Shown here: positions 53,660 through 64,000 of the stretch, in pieces | Numbering within the stretch: position 1 is the stretch's first letter | Layout of the letters: each line of letters begins with the position of its first letter | NCBI GenBank assembly: GCA_009363875.1 | Contig: CM018687.1 | Coordinates: 20,049,764-20,113,763, forward strand | Reading direction: 5' to 3' | DNA length: 64,000 nucleotides | Source: Mikania micrantha | Taxonomy: Eukaryota; Streptophyta; Magnoliopsida; Asterales; Asteraceae | Program-made: the position numbers and the translations under genes | Notes under the pieces: model-generated | Seen by the model: the letters and a program-made list of their open reading frames with translations, nothing else | What the model was told of the DNA's origin: nothing | The model's database searches: none

Positions 53660-55584
53660 TGTCACACCCCCACCTCTCGTCACCTGGTTTGATGTCACTG
53701 ATCACTCTAAGAAGATTACGGAAGCATAGTGGTGATTTCTCAGAGATGGGGTTTGAGATGGAAAAATCAGCACAAAGCTGGTGAGTTCGTAACGTTTAAG
53801 TTAAACAATATGATATGATATGCAAGCTTTCGATACACAGTGTTCAAGATAGCCATGGGACCCATATCTAATTCTTTTCGGACACATCTACGATTTTTCG
53901 AAGATACTACCCGTCGGTAAATATATTGATGCCTCATTATCTTAATATCTATCACTAACATTAAGAGGATATATCGGAAACAGGTAACAAACATTCACAC
54001 AAGAGGATATTTAGTGAATTGGTTATCAGCCGATAGTACTATCATTGAATCCTGTTCAGCCCCACATGGGTTCACTAAACACAGTTCAGGATATGAGGAC
54101 TTTTTCGATAATATGACAACGAGTTTCAGGCAAAATCCCATGAAATCTTACAAAAGTCACATGAAATCACACAGATAACAGTGATAGATATCATATGTTC
54201 AAGAAATGTTTCATAGTAATACCCCGATGTTTATAAAACATTAAAAAGAAAAAGGGGTTGTACGAAATTCACCTGAGATCTAAAAAATAGTAGAGTCACA
54301 CGCAGACTGATAATAATAGCTTAATTCTGCATTAGTTTATGTTTAATAAGCTATTTACGTTTTAACCTACTAATTAGATCTTTCTGAACATTCAATCTCA
54401 AAGTCATTGCATTGAAAGTCATCAATCTGATATTAGGTCTTTAATTAGTTGTTTTAATGTAATACCATACAATGTATAATAATGTAGGAACCTATACTGA
54501 TTCAGATTCATAGTACAAGCTTGATGACTCATTTGATTAATCAGGGTATTCTCATATTAACCAATTAGATGGATATTTGGCTTAGGAATAGTCAATCCTT
54601 GTTACTGATTACTCAGATATCATGAAACATAACAATGTGACATTAGAATAGGATTAATAACCATGTTTAATGTGCAAATTTGGCTGTTATCATAAACATC
54701 AGATCGTTATTCCAATGATTATCTTAATGATTGTGATTAGTTTGAAACACTTGGATTTAATCTAGCATTTCAAGGAATGATCAAAACAATCACAAGCATT
54801 GTTACAATCAAATGGCTTAAACCATTGTAATCTAAGATATAGTTTCATGATAATCAGACATTACAACAGATCAAAACAAGGATTTAACCTTTAATATACT
54901 GTGTTATTCGTTTCTAACCATTCCTAGCCATCATCTAGGCAATAATCAACAATCCTAACTATTGCATTAAGTTCAAAAACATGATCTAATCAAACCATTA
55001 TCAAACTAGTAGGATGAAATGAATCATTACCTAATCGGACGGATTTCTCGGATAGAAATGATGATCAGGACTTGTAGATACGTTCCCTAGCACGATTCGG
55101 ACGTTTTGAGAGCTTCAGAATTGAGTTTAGATGCTGGAAGTTTGATCTGATCATCTATAGTGGTGCTCGTTTTCAAGAAAAGGAAATGAATGAATGTTTG
55201 CATGCAATCTGGTTTTACATTATGATCTGTTGAACCACCATACTCGTCGCATACCGCCAAGGAAGGCGATTTGCCTCTTGGCGTACCGCGAAGAAATCCG
55301 GAGTCCAAAACATATTTTGGAATCCTCGCGTACCGCCAAGGACCCTCAATTTCATCTTGGCGTACCACGAGGAATTCCGGATTGCGATACTTCGAAATTT
55401 TTCTTCGTTTTTCGATTTCGGAGAATCTGGAACTCCATTTCTCGCACGGTTTTCACCCACGTTCATGATTTTTTGCATACAATCAAATCATGATAATCAC
55501 AATTGTTCTAGTAACGTGGATTTCATGCACGATGACATGTGCTTTCAGCCAATGATGACGTAATCCTCAAATGTAATTGTCACA
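53660..55584 (-). repeat. 5' LTR of Tekay-type element 2
   Basis: 1925 bp with the same ends as 32901-35114. Compared with that copy it lacks about 178 bp near 53755 and the 132-bp duplication. Confidence 0.95.
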
Positions 55585-55755
55585 GTCTCCATCTTGCAGG
55601 GCCGTATTATGGATAGTACTTAAATTACTCTCCTTGAATTGTTGTAGACCCTTTATTCTCTCTATTAGAATTATTGTATAACTTATTTCTTAACTAGCCT
55701 CCTCTAATTTCTTCGATGCTCTCTATATATTGTATCCTATTCTTTGTAATTATGC
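55585..55755 (+). other. Possible tail of the interrupted Copia relic
   Basis: About 170 bp between the Tekay LTR and the next Gypsy relic. If the target duplication is GCCTC/GTCTC, this is the continuation of the Copia pol tail cut at 32900, running into 3' non-coding or LTR sequence (TTATTCTCTCTATTAGAATTATTG). No other feature is visible. Confidence 0.4.
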
Positions 55756-57430
55756 ATTCAAAATTAAATGTCAATTACACAGTTTATATGTATCACACCG
55801 GGAAACAAAACTCAGATGCCGACGTGTTGTTCCGCGTGCCCTTAGTCATTTGCTGGCCATTTCTGCCCAACTTCCTCCTTTGTTGCAGGAACTATTTGTG
55901 GCTACTCGGGCTGATGGTGAATTAACTGCCTTACTTCAACGTTGTCAAGCTGATCCAGGTCTTTTCCCTAATTATTCAGTGCAAGATGGATTGCTTCTTT
56001 TTAAATTGCGTCTGATGGTTCCTAATGATGTTTCCCAACGCAACCAATTGCTTCTTGAATTTCACTCCTCGGCAATGGGTGGTCACTCGGGCATCACTCG
56101 CTCTTATCAATGCTAATCTACCACTTTCTATTGGAAACACATGAAGGCTGCTGTTAAAGATTTTATTGCCCAATTCCAAGCTTGTCAACAAATTAAACCT
56201 TCATTTCTATCACTTTGTGGTTTACTTCAACCACTCCCTATTCCAAATGTTGTTTTTGAGGATATTGCCATGGATTTTATCATATGTCTGCCGGTTTCGC
56301 AAGGTAAAATAGTTATTATGGTGGTCGTTGATAGGTTGTCCAAGTATGGCAACTTTATTGCATTACCCTCTTCTTTCACCAGTATTACGGTTGCCACAGC
56401 CTTCGTTGCTGAGATTGTCCGGTTACATGGTATAACGTTATCTATTGTTACTGATACCGATGCTTGGTATATGACTGATTTTTGGAAGGAATTGCATCGC
56501 ATTAATGGAACCACTCTAAAATTCAGCACCGCATACCATCCCCAAACAAATGATCAATCCAAGGCTCTCAATCGTTGCTTAGAAATGTACTTGCGTTGTT
56601 TTGTGGCTGATCACCCTCAAAAGTGGCTGCAATTTCTTCCTTGGGCTGAGTTTTGGTATAACACCTCTTACCACACTTCCTCACGTATGACCCCTTTTGA
56701 GATTTTATATGGTCGCAAACCTCCTGCTTTTACTCGATATATTCGGGGGTCAACTTCTAATTCAGAATTAGAAGGTCAATTTTTACAACGCAATACTATT
56801 TTATCTACCCTCAAAATTAATCTTGCCAAGGCTCAATTCCGCATGAAGTTGGTTGCTGATAAACAGAGGCGTAATGTGCAGTTTTTGATGGATGATTGGG
56901 TTTTTTTGTAAAGTTACAACCTTATCGCCAAGGATCGGTTCGTTTACAATGACATCGCAAATGCTACTTTGGGCCTTATCGGGTGGTAGCAAAAATCGGA
57001 GAGGTTGCTTACAAACTTGATTTACCGGTCACTGCTAAAATCCACCCGGTCTTTCACGTATCCTTATTTTGCAAATGCGTTGGCAAACCAAGTACTCAAA
57101 ATCACTCCATTACATCTTGTTGACTCTTCCTCTACTTTGATTCTTCAACCATAAGTGGTCCTTCAAACTCACATGGTTTTTAAAGGCGGGCAACAAGCTC
57201 ATCAAAGTCTTATTCAAAGGGAAAGTCTTACACCAGCTGAGGCTACTTGGGAGGACACTTTCCAGATTCGCCATCAGTTTCCACACTTTCACCTTAAGGA
57301 CAAGGTGGTTTCTAATAGGGAGGGTATTGTTATGAACCCACTGGATTAGCAAGTTGTAAACCCATATCAATTGAGAAGGAGTGAAAGAACAAGAGTGTAG
57401 CCCAAGAAATTTGAAGACCACATCATGAGT
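55756..57430 (+). pseudogene. Reina-like Gypsy chromovirus relic: RNase H end, integrase, chromodomain
   Basis: Begins at the RNase H end (YHTGKQNSDADVLF near 55790), then, after a frame change, the stretch VPLSHLLAISAQLPPLLQ. The integrase zinc-binding region is split by a TAA at 56114 (MGGHSGITRSYQC). The 56141-56911 frame holds the integrase core: MDFIICLPVSQGK near 56272, VVVDRLSKYGNFIALPSS near 56320, TDTDAWYMTDFWKELHR near 56450 and the STAYHPQTNDQSKALNRCL stretch near 56525, where the usual catalytic Glu reads Lys. After a stop at 56909, a C-terminal tail includes the chromodomain-like ESLTPAEATWED near 57220 and a FHLKDKV ending near 57285. The order and chromodomain wording fit the Reina clade. 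Multiple lesions; RT, protease and gag are absent. Confidence 0.85.
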
Positions 57431-57731
57431 GCTGCATCAGACAGGCGCACATTCTATTTAATTAAATATATGTGTGATCAGAAGGTAGGCAATTTGTTAG
57501 ATCTCTATGATCATCTTTTTCCCATCTTCCTTCTGTAATATCTTCTCATTCCATTTCTCTTGAATTATTGATAAAAGAATCCTTTATATTGAATTACAAT
57601 TAGGTAAGTTCATTAGAAGTTTCAACATCTTACTGGCCCTCTCGACACCCATGAAATAGGGACCAAAGCTATGGTGCTAAATCAGTCAGGCTCCTTAGAT
57701 TATACAAAGAGAACAAACCCCCTATGTATAC
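57431..57731 (+). other. Non-coding tail after Reina-like relic
   Basis: About 300 bp with no frame; 'gatctctatgatcatctttttcccatcttcc' style text suggests the 3' end or LTR of the Reina-like element, but I cannot prove an LTR because no partner is in the window. Confidence 0.4.
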
Positions 57732-60700
57732 TGTCACACCCCGAGCCAGCGGGCCGGATCGTGTGTCCTGTCGGGCGGAATGGTCCTGGGGCGCGATATC
57801 GGAAATGATAATCGTGATGATCAGATTGTTTACATTGCACATGATATATAATGAGAAAATGATAAATGAAAATAGAATTACAAAGTTAAATTACATCAGT
57901 TTAGTTCATAATTTAACAATGTAAATCTACTATCAACATCATAATTTTCTATCTTGTATCTACACAAGATATACAAAATAAATCTATAAAATGATGTTTC
58001 AAAAATATGCAGGTCCAAAAACACTAGGTCCTCTATCTGGCATCCTAGTCCAAAAGCAATAACTTCTTAATTGACATGTTTGTCACCTGAGAAGTCATGT
58101 AAAAAGATCAAGTCAACACATGGTTGGTGAGTTCATGTAGTTTTATTTGAAAATGAATTTGAATAATCGCTTGAATGACAACCTTAACCTCACCATTAAT
58201 CACCTATACCATCCAGTTCAATATGCTTATATATAGGGCATATGTAGGGGACAAGCCCCAGCCACCGTCCCACCACATACCAAACCACATGATATATTGT
58301 TCCTGGTGATAATTAAGCATTTCATCCTATACCTTTGATTCACAACTTTTGTTTACCCTGAAAACTGTTTACCTTGACCCCCCGAAATGACAACCTTAAC
58401 CTGATCAACGACCACCTATGCTATCCAATCAAATATGCTTATATATAGGGCATATGTAGGGGACAAGCCCCAGCAACCGTCCTACCACATACCGGACTGC
58501 TTAGCATATTGTTGTTAATGATAATTAAGCATTTCATTCCATTCACCTTCATTTTAGATTTTGATTTCCACAAATTGAAATACCTCTGATTTCTTGACCA
58601 TGTATTCATGATTACCCAAAGCACTTGTAGAAACATAATATTAAATGTTTAATTAAATAAATAATTAACCATTTAAATACAACTAAGATAGGATGATTGG
58701 GTCTTAATTGACTCAATCAGTTAGACTTAGTTGCTGGGGGTGTCCAAGTTGTACCATCTCACACGTGGCCCATATCAGGCATGACCCAAATGAGTCTACC
58801 TATATGCGTTGGGACTTTCATGATGTGCCCATATCAGCTTGACCCTCAGGCCTACTGTACATGTCGGGACTTTAGGATATCCTTTGATTCTTGATTATCT
58901 TTGTTCTCTTGATTTCGTTTGATCGTTTTAGTTATGCCCATATAGCTTGACTACAAGAGTCTACTATTTATGGCGGGACTTTCCTTGTGTTTCACGTGGT
59001 CTTGATTTACATACAACTAACATCCACCTTAACTTAAGCATTAACGATTTCATTAGATCTTAATGATCTCATTATTTCATTGATTCACACACAGCTATGA
59101 TTCCCTTGATTCTCTTGATTCTGATCCTTAGAATTACATGATTTCCACAATGATTATAGATTCTTGAATATGATCCTTAGTTTTACTAAACACACACTGC
59201 AGTAGATTTCCTTGAATTTGATATTTAGCTTTAGTTCTCCTAGTTACACTTTGAGTTTAGATTCTTTGAATTTGAATTTGATGGACTAAGTGTTTGTTTT
59301 AGAGTTTTAGAAATTAAGGTATTACTCATAAGAGTAATTACTTAATTCATAGTTAATCAGGCATAACGTATTCCTAGACAGGAGTCTAGGAGTATAAACA
59401 TGTATATAAAACATACAATAAGTAAAAGTGTTTACTTAAAACATATTTAAATAAGAAAAGTTTACGCATGCTTCTCAGCCCTGCGTTTGAAAACAAAAAT
59501 GTTTAGAAAAGGGGCAATGAACTCACATGTGTTGCTCTGTATTGAATTATCACAAAAATGCACGCTCGTTACTTGTGGTTTATGTATCTTCGGTACCTGA
59601 GTTGTTTTAAGAGGATTCGAATATGATAAGTAATTATAATAGTCGTATCTAGGGTTTTGGTCTCGGTGTGCAACTAAGTGTCCTATGTTACTAATGTGTT
59701 TCTAGGATTCCATCTAACCAGTCTAAACATATTACCCATAAATGACCCCTTTATCCTGTAATTGACACATCTAAACCTTAATTACGTAGGTCTAGTTCAA
59801 CATATTCAAAGTCTTTCAATTAAAACGTTTTAAATAATTCATTTTACTTAAACTTTTAAGTTTAAAATCATTTATTTAATTTATTAAGGTTTATAATTCA
59901 ATATCCTTTATTAAAACATAATTAATTTAATAAAAATATAATTAAACATGATGGGCTTAGGTTAATCTCATTTGATTAACCTTGGCCCATTACTAGTTCT
60001 TGATTGTTCATGATTCCTTAGTCGTTTAAGTGTGCAACCCATCCTAGGTAGTTCAAAGGAACGACCTAATGTAGTTGTATGTTTCCTTGAAATTTCTAAG
60101 TGTTAAGTGTTAATTGTGAGATCAACACTTTAACCTTAGACTATGATCTTTGATTCTCATAAATTCCCAAGCGTTTTGAGTTCAAATGATGTTAACACCC
60201 TTGTTTAGGTTACAATGTGATTTATGAAATGCTCTTGTTTTCAAAACCTTAATCCATGAAACTCTTGCATTTTAGACCAAAACCATGTCCATGATTACAC
60301 CTCCTTTTATCACTTAGGAACAACCTAAGTTCTTTGCCTTATCATAATGAAACCATATTAACCTCTATCTTGTTAAACTCTATGTTTGATCCAATGATTC
60401 ACCCAAGGTTCATTGTATGAAAAGAAAACCCTAATATCCTTTTTCCCCATGCAAACACACTCACACTATGCATGCACGGATGGGCCGAACTCAACCCATG
60501 CACAAGGTCACGTAGATAAGCTACCCAACTCCACGACCGTATGAAGCTAGCTGTGCGAATGAAACCATTGGTAGAGTGAAGGCTAGGTGCAAAAGGGTTG
60601 GCCGAAAGGCTTGGCTCGCATCGGTCTTGGCCAAACTAGGGTTGGCCGAGTGAGGCTCGGCCAAATGGAGCCTTGGTCCGATCGAGTGAGTCTCTCGGAC

Positions 60701-61848
60701 GACTAACAAAGCTTGGGCCGATCAAATAAGGTTTGAACCGAAGGAGTGCCGAGCGACTGGAGCTGGCCGTATGAGGTTGTGGGCGATTGAGGACATACCC
60801 AACAGAATGAGGTGGTCATGCGAAAGACTGGTTCGGCCTTGGGTCTGTCGGCCTTGGCCCTTCGGCCTCGCCTCTTTCGGCGAGCTGGCTGCTTGGCCAT
60901 TCGGCCACTCGAAGAACCCAGATGCAGCCTCCTCATTTCGAAGCAAATGACTACCCAAACACTATCCCATGTTCTTACATCATGCTACGTGTAGTTTAGT
61001 GAGTTTTCCCTAAGGTTTTAAGGGTTTAAGCCAACTAGAAAGGTGGCCGATCAAAAGGGTTCCAAAAACCCTAAAACCGAAAAGAATTCTTGAATTTACC
61101 TCAAATCGGTCCGTTAAAAGCTTAGATCGGTTGTACTTCTATGACCTGCGAGTTGTGGTGGTTGTTTTGACACCAAGAAAGCTTGATTTGGTTGAGAAAT
61201 GGAGAAGATGAAGCTTAGGGTTTTAGAGAGAGAAAGTAGAGAGAGCTCGAGTTTGGGGGTGAAAATATGGTAGGTGGTGATGTTAATGGCATTAAGTGCC
61301 ATAATAAATGGTTCCAAAATACCCAGTTATGTTCGGGTTCGTTCGGTTTCGCGTAGAATTTCGGTTTTCTTTCGTTTTCGTACGAAACATCACAGTTATG
61401 TTCGAATCGTACAGTCGTCGCGCGTATTCGTTTGAATCGTCACCCGTACGAATACGACGATAACTACACTTTTCAATATGGTTTTCTAATTATTGGACAT
61501 CATTCAAAACGTTAAACTTTCAGATATATTTGTACAGATCGTCACCTATACGTATAATCCGTCGATTTAGCATTCACGTAACGACGTCTGTTGTTGTTTT
61601 GTTCTGTAAATCCTCACATGCGTTTATACATAATGTTATCCTAACTAACAATCACATGATGGTTCTGTATCATCAGATAAATATCTGACTGTTGAACCAT
61701 GGTTCTGAGTTACGTTTCTGGAATAAATCTGAAACTGTGCTATGATAAACATGATATGACAATGAAATACGTATCGTTCGTACCTGATTACTGTTCATGT
61801 TACTGTACAGATCACTGTTCCGGTAATGTTTCCGGTAGTGATGTTACA
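57732..61848 (-). repeat. Solo LTR of the Tekay-type element 1 family
   Basis: 4117 bp. On the minus strand it starts TGTAACATCACTACCGG and ends GGCTCGGGGTGTGACA, matching the ends of the LTRs at 10049 and 16904. Shared internal features include the CpG-rich end, the roughly 205-bp duplication with 'cttatatatagggc' (58160-58560) and the 'aagtcccg' units. Other shared parts are the Cys-free TCGGCC-rich part (60560-60960) and the conserved upstream segment (61440-61800). Flanks are TATAC and TTTAC, a target duplication with one mismatch. No primer site or pol adjoins either end. Several short open frames within are LTR text. It is more diverged than the pair of element 1. Confidence 0.9.
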
Positions 61849-64000
61849 TTTACCCTTATGGTGTTTGAACAAAACACCCCTAAAGGATATGATCCGGAGG
61901 AAGTGTAGCCCCTCCTTGACAAATTTAAATATGTGTTTCTTGTGGATATCCCAGCAAGCCTACCATAATATTGGATGTATTTTTGTTTTGGGGTCGGTGA
62001 TTCCTAACAAACCTGCGTATCGCATGAACCCAAAATAGTTTGCGAAACTACAGAGAAATGTTACCGAGCTCCTAGTTAAGGATCTAATTAGGGAAAGTAT
62101 GAGTCTGTGTGCGGTACCAGCGTTACTAGTTCCAAATTCGTAAGGAGCCTACTGAACGTGCATCGTCAGTGGGTTGTCAATAAAATCACAATCTAATATA
62201 GATTCCCCATTCCTCGGTTCGAAGACCTCCTCGATCAATTACATGGATCTTCGGTGTATTCAAAAATAGACCTGCTTAGTGGGTACTACCAAATTTGGAT
62301 GAGGCCTGGGAACAAGTGGAAAAAGATTTTTAAAGCTCGGGATGGCCTTTATGAGTGGATGTCATTTTTTTCATTTGAATTCACCCAGTACATTTATGCG
62401 GCTAATGAATCAGATCTTTAAGCCGCTCATTGGAAATTGTGTAGTTTTTTTGATTATATTTAAATTTTTAGCCGCAATGTACCCCAACACATCTTACATC
62501 TACAGCAGGTTTTCACCATCATGAAAGAACAAAAGCTCTATGTGAATAGGAAAAAGTGTCATTTCAGAGCAGGGTATTCGAATGGACGAAGCAAATATCG
62601 AAGCAATAACATCTTGGCCCACTCCAGCGTCAATTCATGAGGCCCGTAGTTTTCATGAGTTAGCATCCTTTTATCTTTGATTTATCCAAAATTTTTAGCT
62701 CAGTAGTCGTGCCTATAACAGACTGTCTGAAGGGTAACAACTTTGTTTGGACAGAGGCAGCAACATGCGCATTCAAAGAACTAAAGAAACGAGTCAATCA
62801 AGCTCCTGTCCTTGGCCTACAAATTTCCAAAAGACCTTTAAAGTTGAATGTGATGCATCCGGGTGTGGAATTGATGGCGTTTTGAGCAAGGAAAGTAGAC
62901 CAATCGCCTTCTTCAATGAAAAACTTTGTGATGCCAAGAAAAAATATAGCACCTATGAAAAAGAGTTGTATGTCCTCATTCAGAGTCTTGAATATTGGCG
63001 ACACTACTTATTGCCAGCTGAATTTATCTAGTACTCTGACCATCAAGCACTTGAATATATTAATGGTCAGCACAAACTAAATCTTCGTCATCCAAAATGG
63101 GTCAAGAACTTACAGGAGTTTTCTTTTGTTATCAAACACAAAGCGGGCGTCACAAATATGTTAGCAGATGCGTTGAGTCGTCTTCATGGCCTTATTACCT
63201 CATTGCATACTCAAGTGAATGGTTTTGAGGTGTTTAAGGGCTTTATCAGACCAACTCAGACTTCTCATCAATCTGGGAAATGTGTCAGACAACTCCCATG
63301 CATGGTTATAACCTTCTTGATGAATTTTTGTTATGTTGAAGTCAATTATGTGTTCCACGTTGTTTATTCCAGATGTCATTATTCTGGAGAGTCACCAAGG
63401 TGGTTTAGCCGATCAGTTTGGGAGAGAAAAAAGTCTAAAATTACTACATGAGAGGTTTTTTTGGCCTAAGATGGACGTAGCACCTGTCCTTGACAGATGT
63501 TGTGTGTGTCATATCGCCAAGACCCATCACACAAATGCAAGTCTGTATACTCCACTTCTTGCCCCAAAGGGACCGTGGGAGGATGTAAGTCTTGAATTTG
63601 TTATTGGCATTCCGCGTACATAGTGACAAAAGGATTCAATTATGGCAGTGGTTGATCAATTCTCCAAAATGGCTCACTTTGTTCCATGTGCCAAGACGTA
63701 TAATGCTAGTCTGGTAGCTTGGCTTTATTTTTCAGAAATCGTGAGGTCGCATGGTGTTCCTAACTCCTTAAATTCTGATCTAGATGTTAAATTTATTGGT
63801 CATTTTTGGAGGACTTTATGGAAATGCTTGCTTTCTCAGCTTCCTTTCAGTAGTGCACACTATCCGAGAGTGATGGTCAAACAAAGGTTACTTGTAGCCA
63901 CTAGGTTTATTGTAAATATATTGAAAATGTAATTGTGTCAAAATTGTTATAAACAACAATTATGATATCTTTTGAAAATTTAGTTCACACACATATACAA
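61849..64000 (+). pseudogene. Gypsy pol relic: RT, RNase H, integrase, running off window
   Basis: A decayed Gypsy pol in several frames. RT: LIRESMSLCAVPALLVPNS near 62088, DGLYEWM-like wording near 62340 and PSTFMRLMNQIFKPLIGN near 62386. The catalytic YxDD that should follow is absent: the region reads CVVFLII. RNase H: FKVECDASGCGIDGVL near 62827, RPIAFFNEKLCDAKKKYSTY near 62909, then YSDHQAL near 63034 and LADALSRLHG near 63160. Integrase: HERFFWPKM near 63449, CCVCHIAKTH near 63500, VDQFSKMAHFVPC near 63649 and a second-Asp region reading NSDLDVKF near 63776. A deletion near 62580 and many stops make it dead. The frame fails before the usual Glu motif, and the window ends in non-coding sequence after 63932. 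Confidence 0.85.

Larger units (their letters stand above)
32901..55584 (-). mobile_element. Tekay-type Gypsy element 2, split by SIRE-type Copia
   Basis: A minus-strand element with LTRs at 32901-35114 and 53660-55584, an initiator-Met-like primer site, an upstream ORF, gag, protease, RT, RNase H, integrase and chromodomain-like end in the standard Gypsy order. The flanks are GCCTC at 32896-32900 and GTCTC at 55585-55589, a target duplication with one mismatch. It was interrupted by the plus-strand Copia element at 40973-52756 (GCCAG duplicated), so without it the element is about 10.9 kb. Every pol domain carries lesions. Confidence 0.9.

Overview
This window is plant nuclear DNA, almost certainly pericentromeric or otherwise repeat-rich, and I found no intact host gene in it. 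The recognisable coding sequence is transposon-derived: Ty3/Gypsy chromoviruses with very long LTRs, Ty1/Copia elements including a SIRE/Maximus-type element with an extra 3' ORF, gag-only LTR elements, a Cassandra TRIM with 5S rRNA sequence in its LTRs, an L1-type LINE, a Helitron, a hAT element, a foldback/MITE and tRNA-derived SINE sequences. LTR ends, initiator-Met tRNA primer sites and target-site duplications are visible directly. The element mix suggests a eudicot, and the gag/pol wording reminds me of Asteraceae, but that is an impression and not a proof.

Layout: 1-4452 is the right-hand part of a large Gypsy-type LTR with a TGGGCC minisatellite just upstream of a TATA box. 4453-6555 is a dead LINE. 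6556-9089 has no recognisable gene; a Helitron-like 5' terminus may lie near 7739. 9090-21871 is a gag-only Copia-like element on the minus strand (247-bp LTRs, ATTTT duplication) split by a Tekay-type Gypsy element at 10049-20867 (GGTTA duplication) whose own pol is mostly deleted. 22110-24187 is a second gag-only element. 24402-25020 is a Cassandra TRIM (CCTAT duplication). 25540-27730 is a Helitron Rep/helicase relic carrying a foldback element. 27731-30069 is a hAT relic carrying a SINE inside a long inverted repeat. 30070-32900 is a dead Copia pol segment that has been tandemly duplicated with a 1204-bp period.

32901-55584 is a minus-strand Tekay-type Gypsy element with gag, protease, RT, RNase H, integrase and chromodomain, all damaged. 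It is split by the youngest-looking insertion in the window, a plus-strand SIRE-type Copia element at 40973-52756 (580-bp LTRs differing at 4 sites, GCCAG duplication). 55585-57430 is a Reina-like chromovirus relic, 57732-61848 a minus-strand solo LTR of the same family as the element at 10049-20867, and 61849 to the end another dead Gypsy pol.

The elements form a clear nesting order. The Tekay element at 10049 sits inside an older gag-only element, and the SIRE element sits inside the minus-strand Tekay element. The most unusual items are the roughly 1,050-codon 3' ORF of the SIRE element, which looks nuclear and not envelope-like; an extra ORF before gag in the minus-strand Tekay element; two independent gag-only elements within 15 kb; and the TGGGCC array in the first LTR.
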